NCBI GenBank assembly: GCA_946061495.1
Contig: CAMGSV010000161.1
Coordinates: 1 to 5,658 of the forward strand
DNA length: 5,658 nt
Source of the DNA: an uncultured Spirochaetales bacterium
Lineage (GTDB): Bacteria > Spirochaetota > Spirochaetia > Treponematales > Treponemataceae
Direction: 5' to 3'
The translations under genes were made by a program, and so were the position numbers. This document shows positions 5,525 to 5,658 of the stretch, piece by piece. Positions within the stretch are counted from its first letter, which is position 1. Every line of letters starts with the position of its first letter. The notes beneath the pieces are model-generated. The model was not told the DNA's origin. It searched no databases and worked only from the letters and a program-made list of their open reading frames with translations.

Positions 5525-5658
5525 TTACACTGTATTCAAAATATTAATCAGTTCACTCTCTAAAATATCTAGTTTTGTGGAGGGAAATAAGGCAGCCCCC
5601 TTTATGTCCTTGGCCACAAGGTCAAGCTTTTCAAAGCCTTTCAATCGTCGCCAACTTT
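5525..5658 (-). CDS. 3' end of an unidentified minus-strand gene (partial)
   Basis: Reading leftwards from the window edge, 43 codons are open before TAA (5525-5527). The peptide begins SWRRLKGFEKLDLVAKDIKG and ends LDILESELINILNTV, a charged and amphipathic, helix-like sequence typical of a real C-terminus. The other two minus frames hit stops within nine codons. The plus strand is also open here, but its reading (serine and arginine rich) looks like the antisense shadow. The gene is cut by the window boundary, so start, length and domain are not visible, and I do not recognise the family. No clear terminator follows its stop. Its codon use includes TTA, CTA and ATA, unlike the glg genes, which suggests a different history or lower expression. 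Confidence 0.5.
   Translation of the reverse strand, partial: SWRRLKGFEKLDLVAKDIKGAALFPSTKLDILESELINILNTV

Noticed and set aside
5448..5658. Plus-strand ORF open to the window edge from ATG 5448
   Set aside because: It lies opposite the better minus-strand frame at 5525-5658, its right half has antisense-like composition, and no good Shine-Dalgarno precedes it.
1..5658. CRISPR array, tRNA or rRNA gene, transposase, toxin-antitoxin or phage gene
   Set aside because: I found no regularly spaced direct-repeat array, no cloverleaf, and no recognisable mobile-element or defence protein; the partial right-edge frame is too short to classify.

Overview
The window is dominated by two intact, co-directional glycogen catabolism genes. 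They are a GlgX/isoamylase-type debranching enzyme (140-2290) and a glycogen phosphorylase GlgP (2471-4915). GlgP shortens the outer chains of glycogen phosphorolytically and GlgX hydrolyses the alpha-1,6 branch stubs that remain, so the pair forms a complete cytosolic breakdown module. Both genes are GC-rich, with C/G-rich third codon positions. The glgP start is preceded by a purine-rich Shine-Dalgarno sequence. Protein style, Shine-Dalgarno use and AT-rich spacers suggest an anaerobic Firmicutes-type bacterium (Clostridia or Negativicutes), but no feature fixes the taxon and this is a weak inference.

Layout. Positions 1-139 hold the probable end of an upstream transcription unit. They contain a small GAAA-loop hairpin, a run of 13 G, and a terminator-like hairpin that uses that G run as one arm and is followed by T7. 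A strong sigma-70-type promoter (TTGGCG, 17 bp, TATACT with extended -10 TG) comes next. Its predicted start site falls on or next to the glgX ATG at 140, so glgX may be translated from a leaderless mRNA. Positions 2291-2470 hold no convincing terminator. They hold a second, near-consensus promoter (TTGACA, 17 bp, TATCAT), a small hairpin in the predicted 5' UTR, and a Shine-Dalgarno sequence for glgP. The two genes therefore look independently transcribed, with possible readthrough from glgX. A classical Rho-independent terminator (4939-4976) closes glgP.

From about 4980 to the end the sequence changes to AT-richer, accessory-looking DNA. On the minus strand there is a 77-codon open stretch (4998-5231). 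It reads like the C-terminal part of a real cysteine-containing protein but has no start codon, so it is probably a truncated or frameshifted gene. Next to it is a dense cluster of inverted repeats (about 5239-5410), including three near-perfect or perfect palindromes and a 19-bp repeat spaced 45 bp apart, which resembles an extragenic palindromic or MITE-like repeat. Positions 5411-5524 contain nothing I can assign. The window ends inside the 3' end of an unidentified minus-strand gene (5525-5658).

No new multi-gene system is visible. The points most worth checking are the leaderless promoter of glgX, the G13 tract built into a terminator, and the palindromic repeat next to a decapitated gene.
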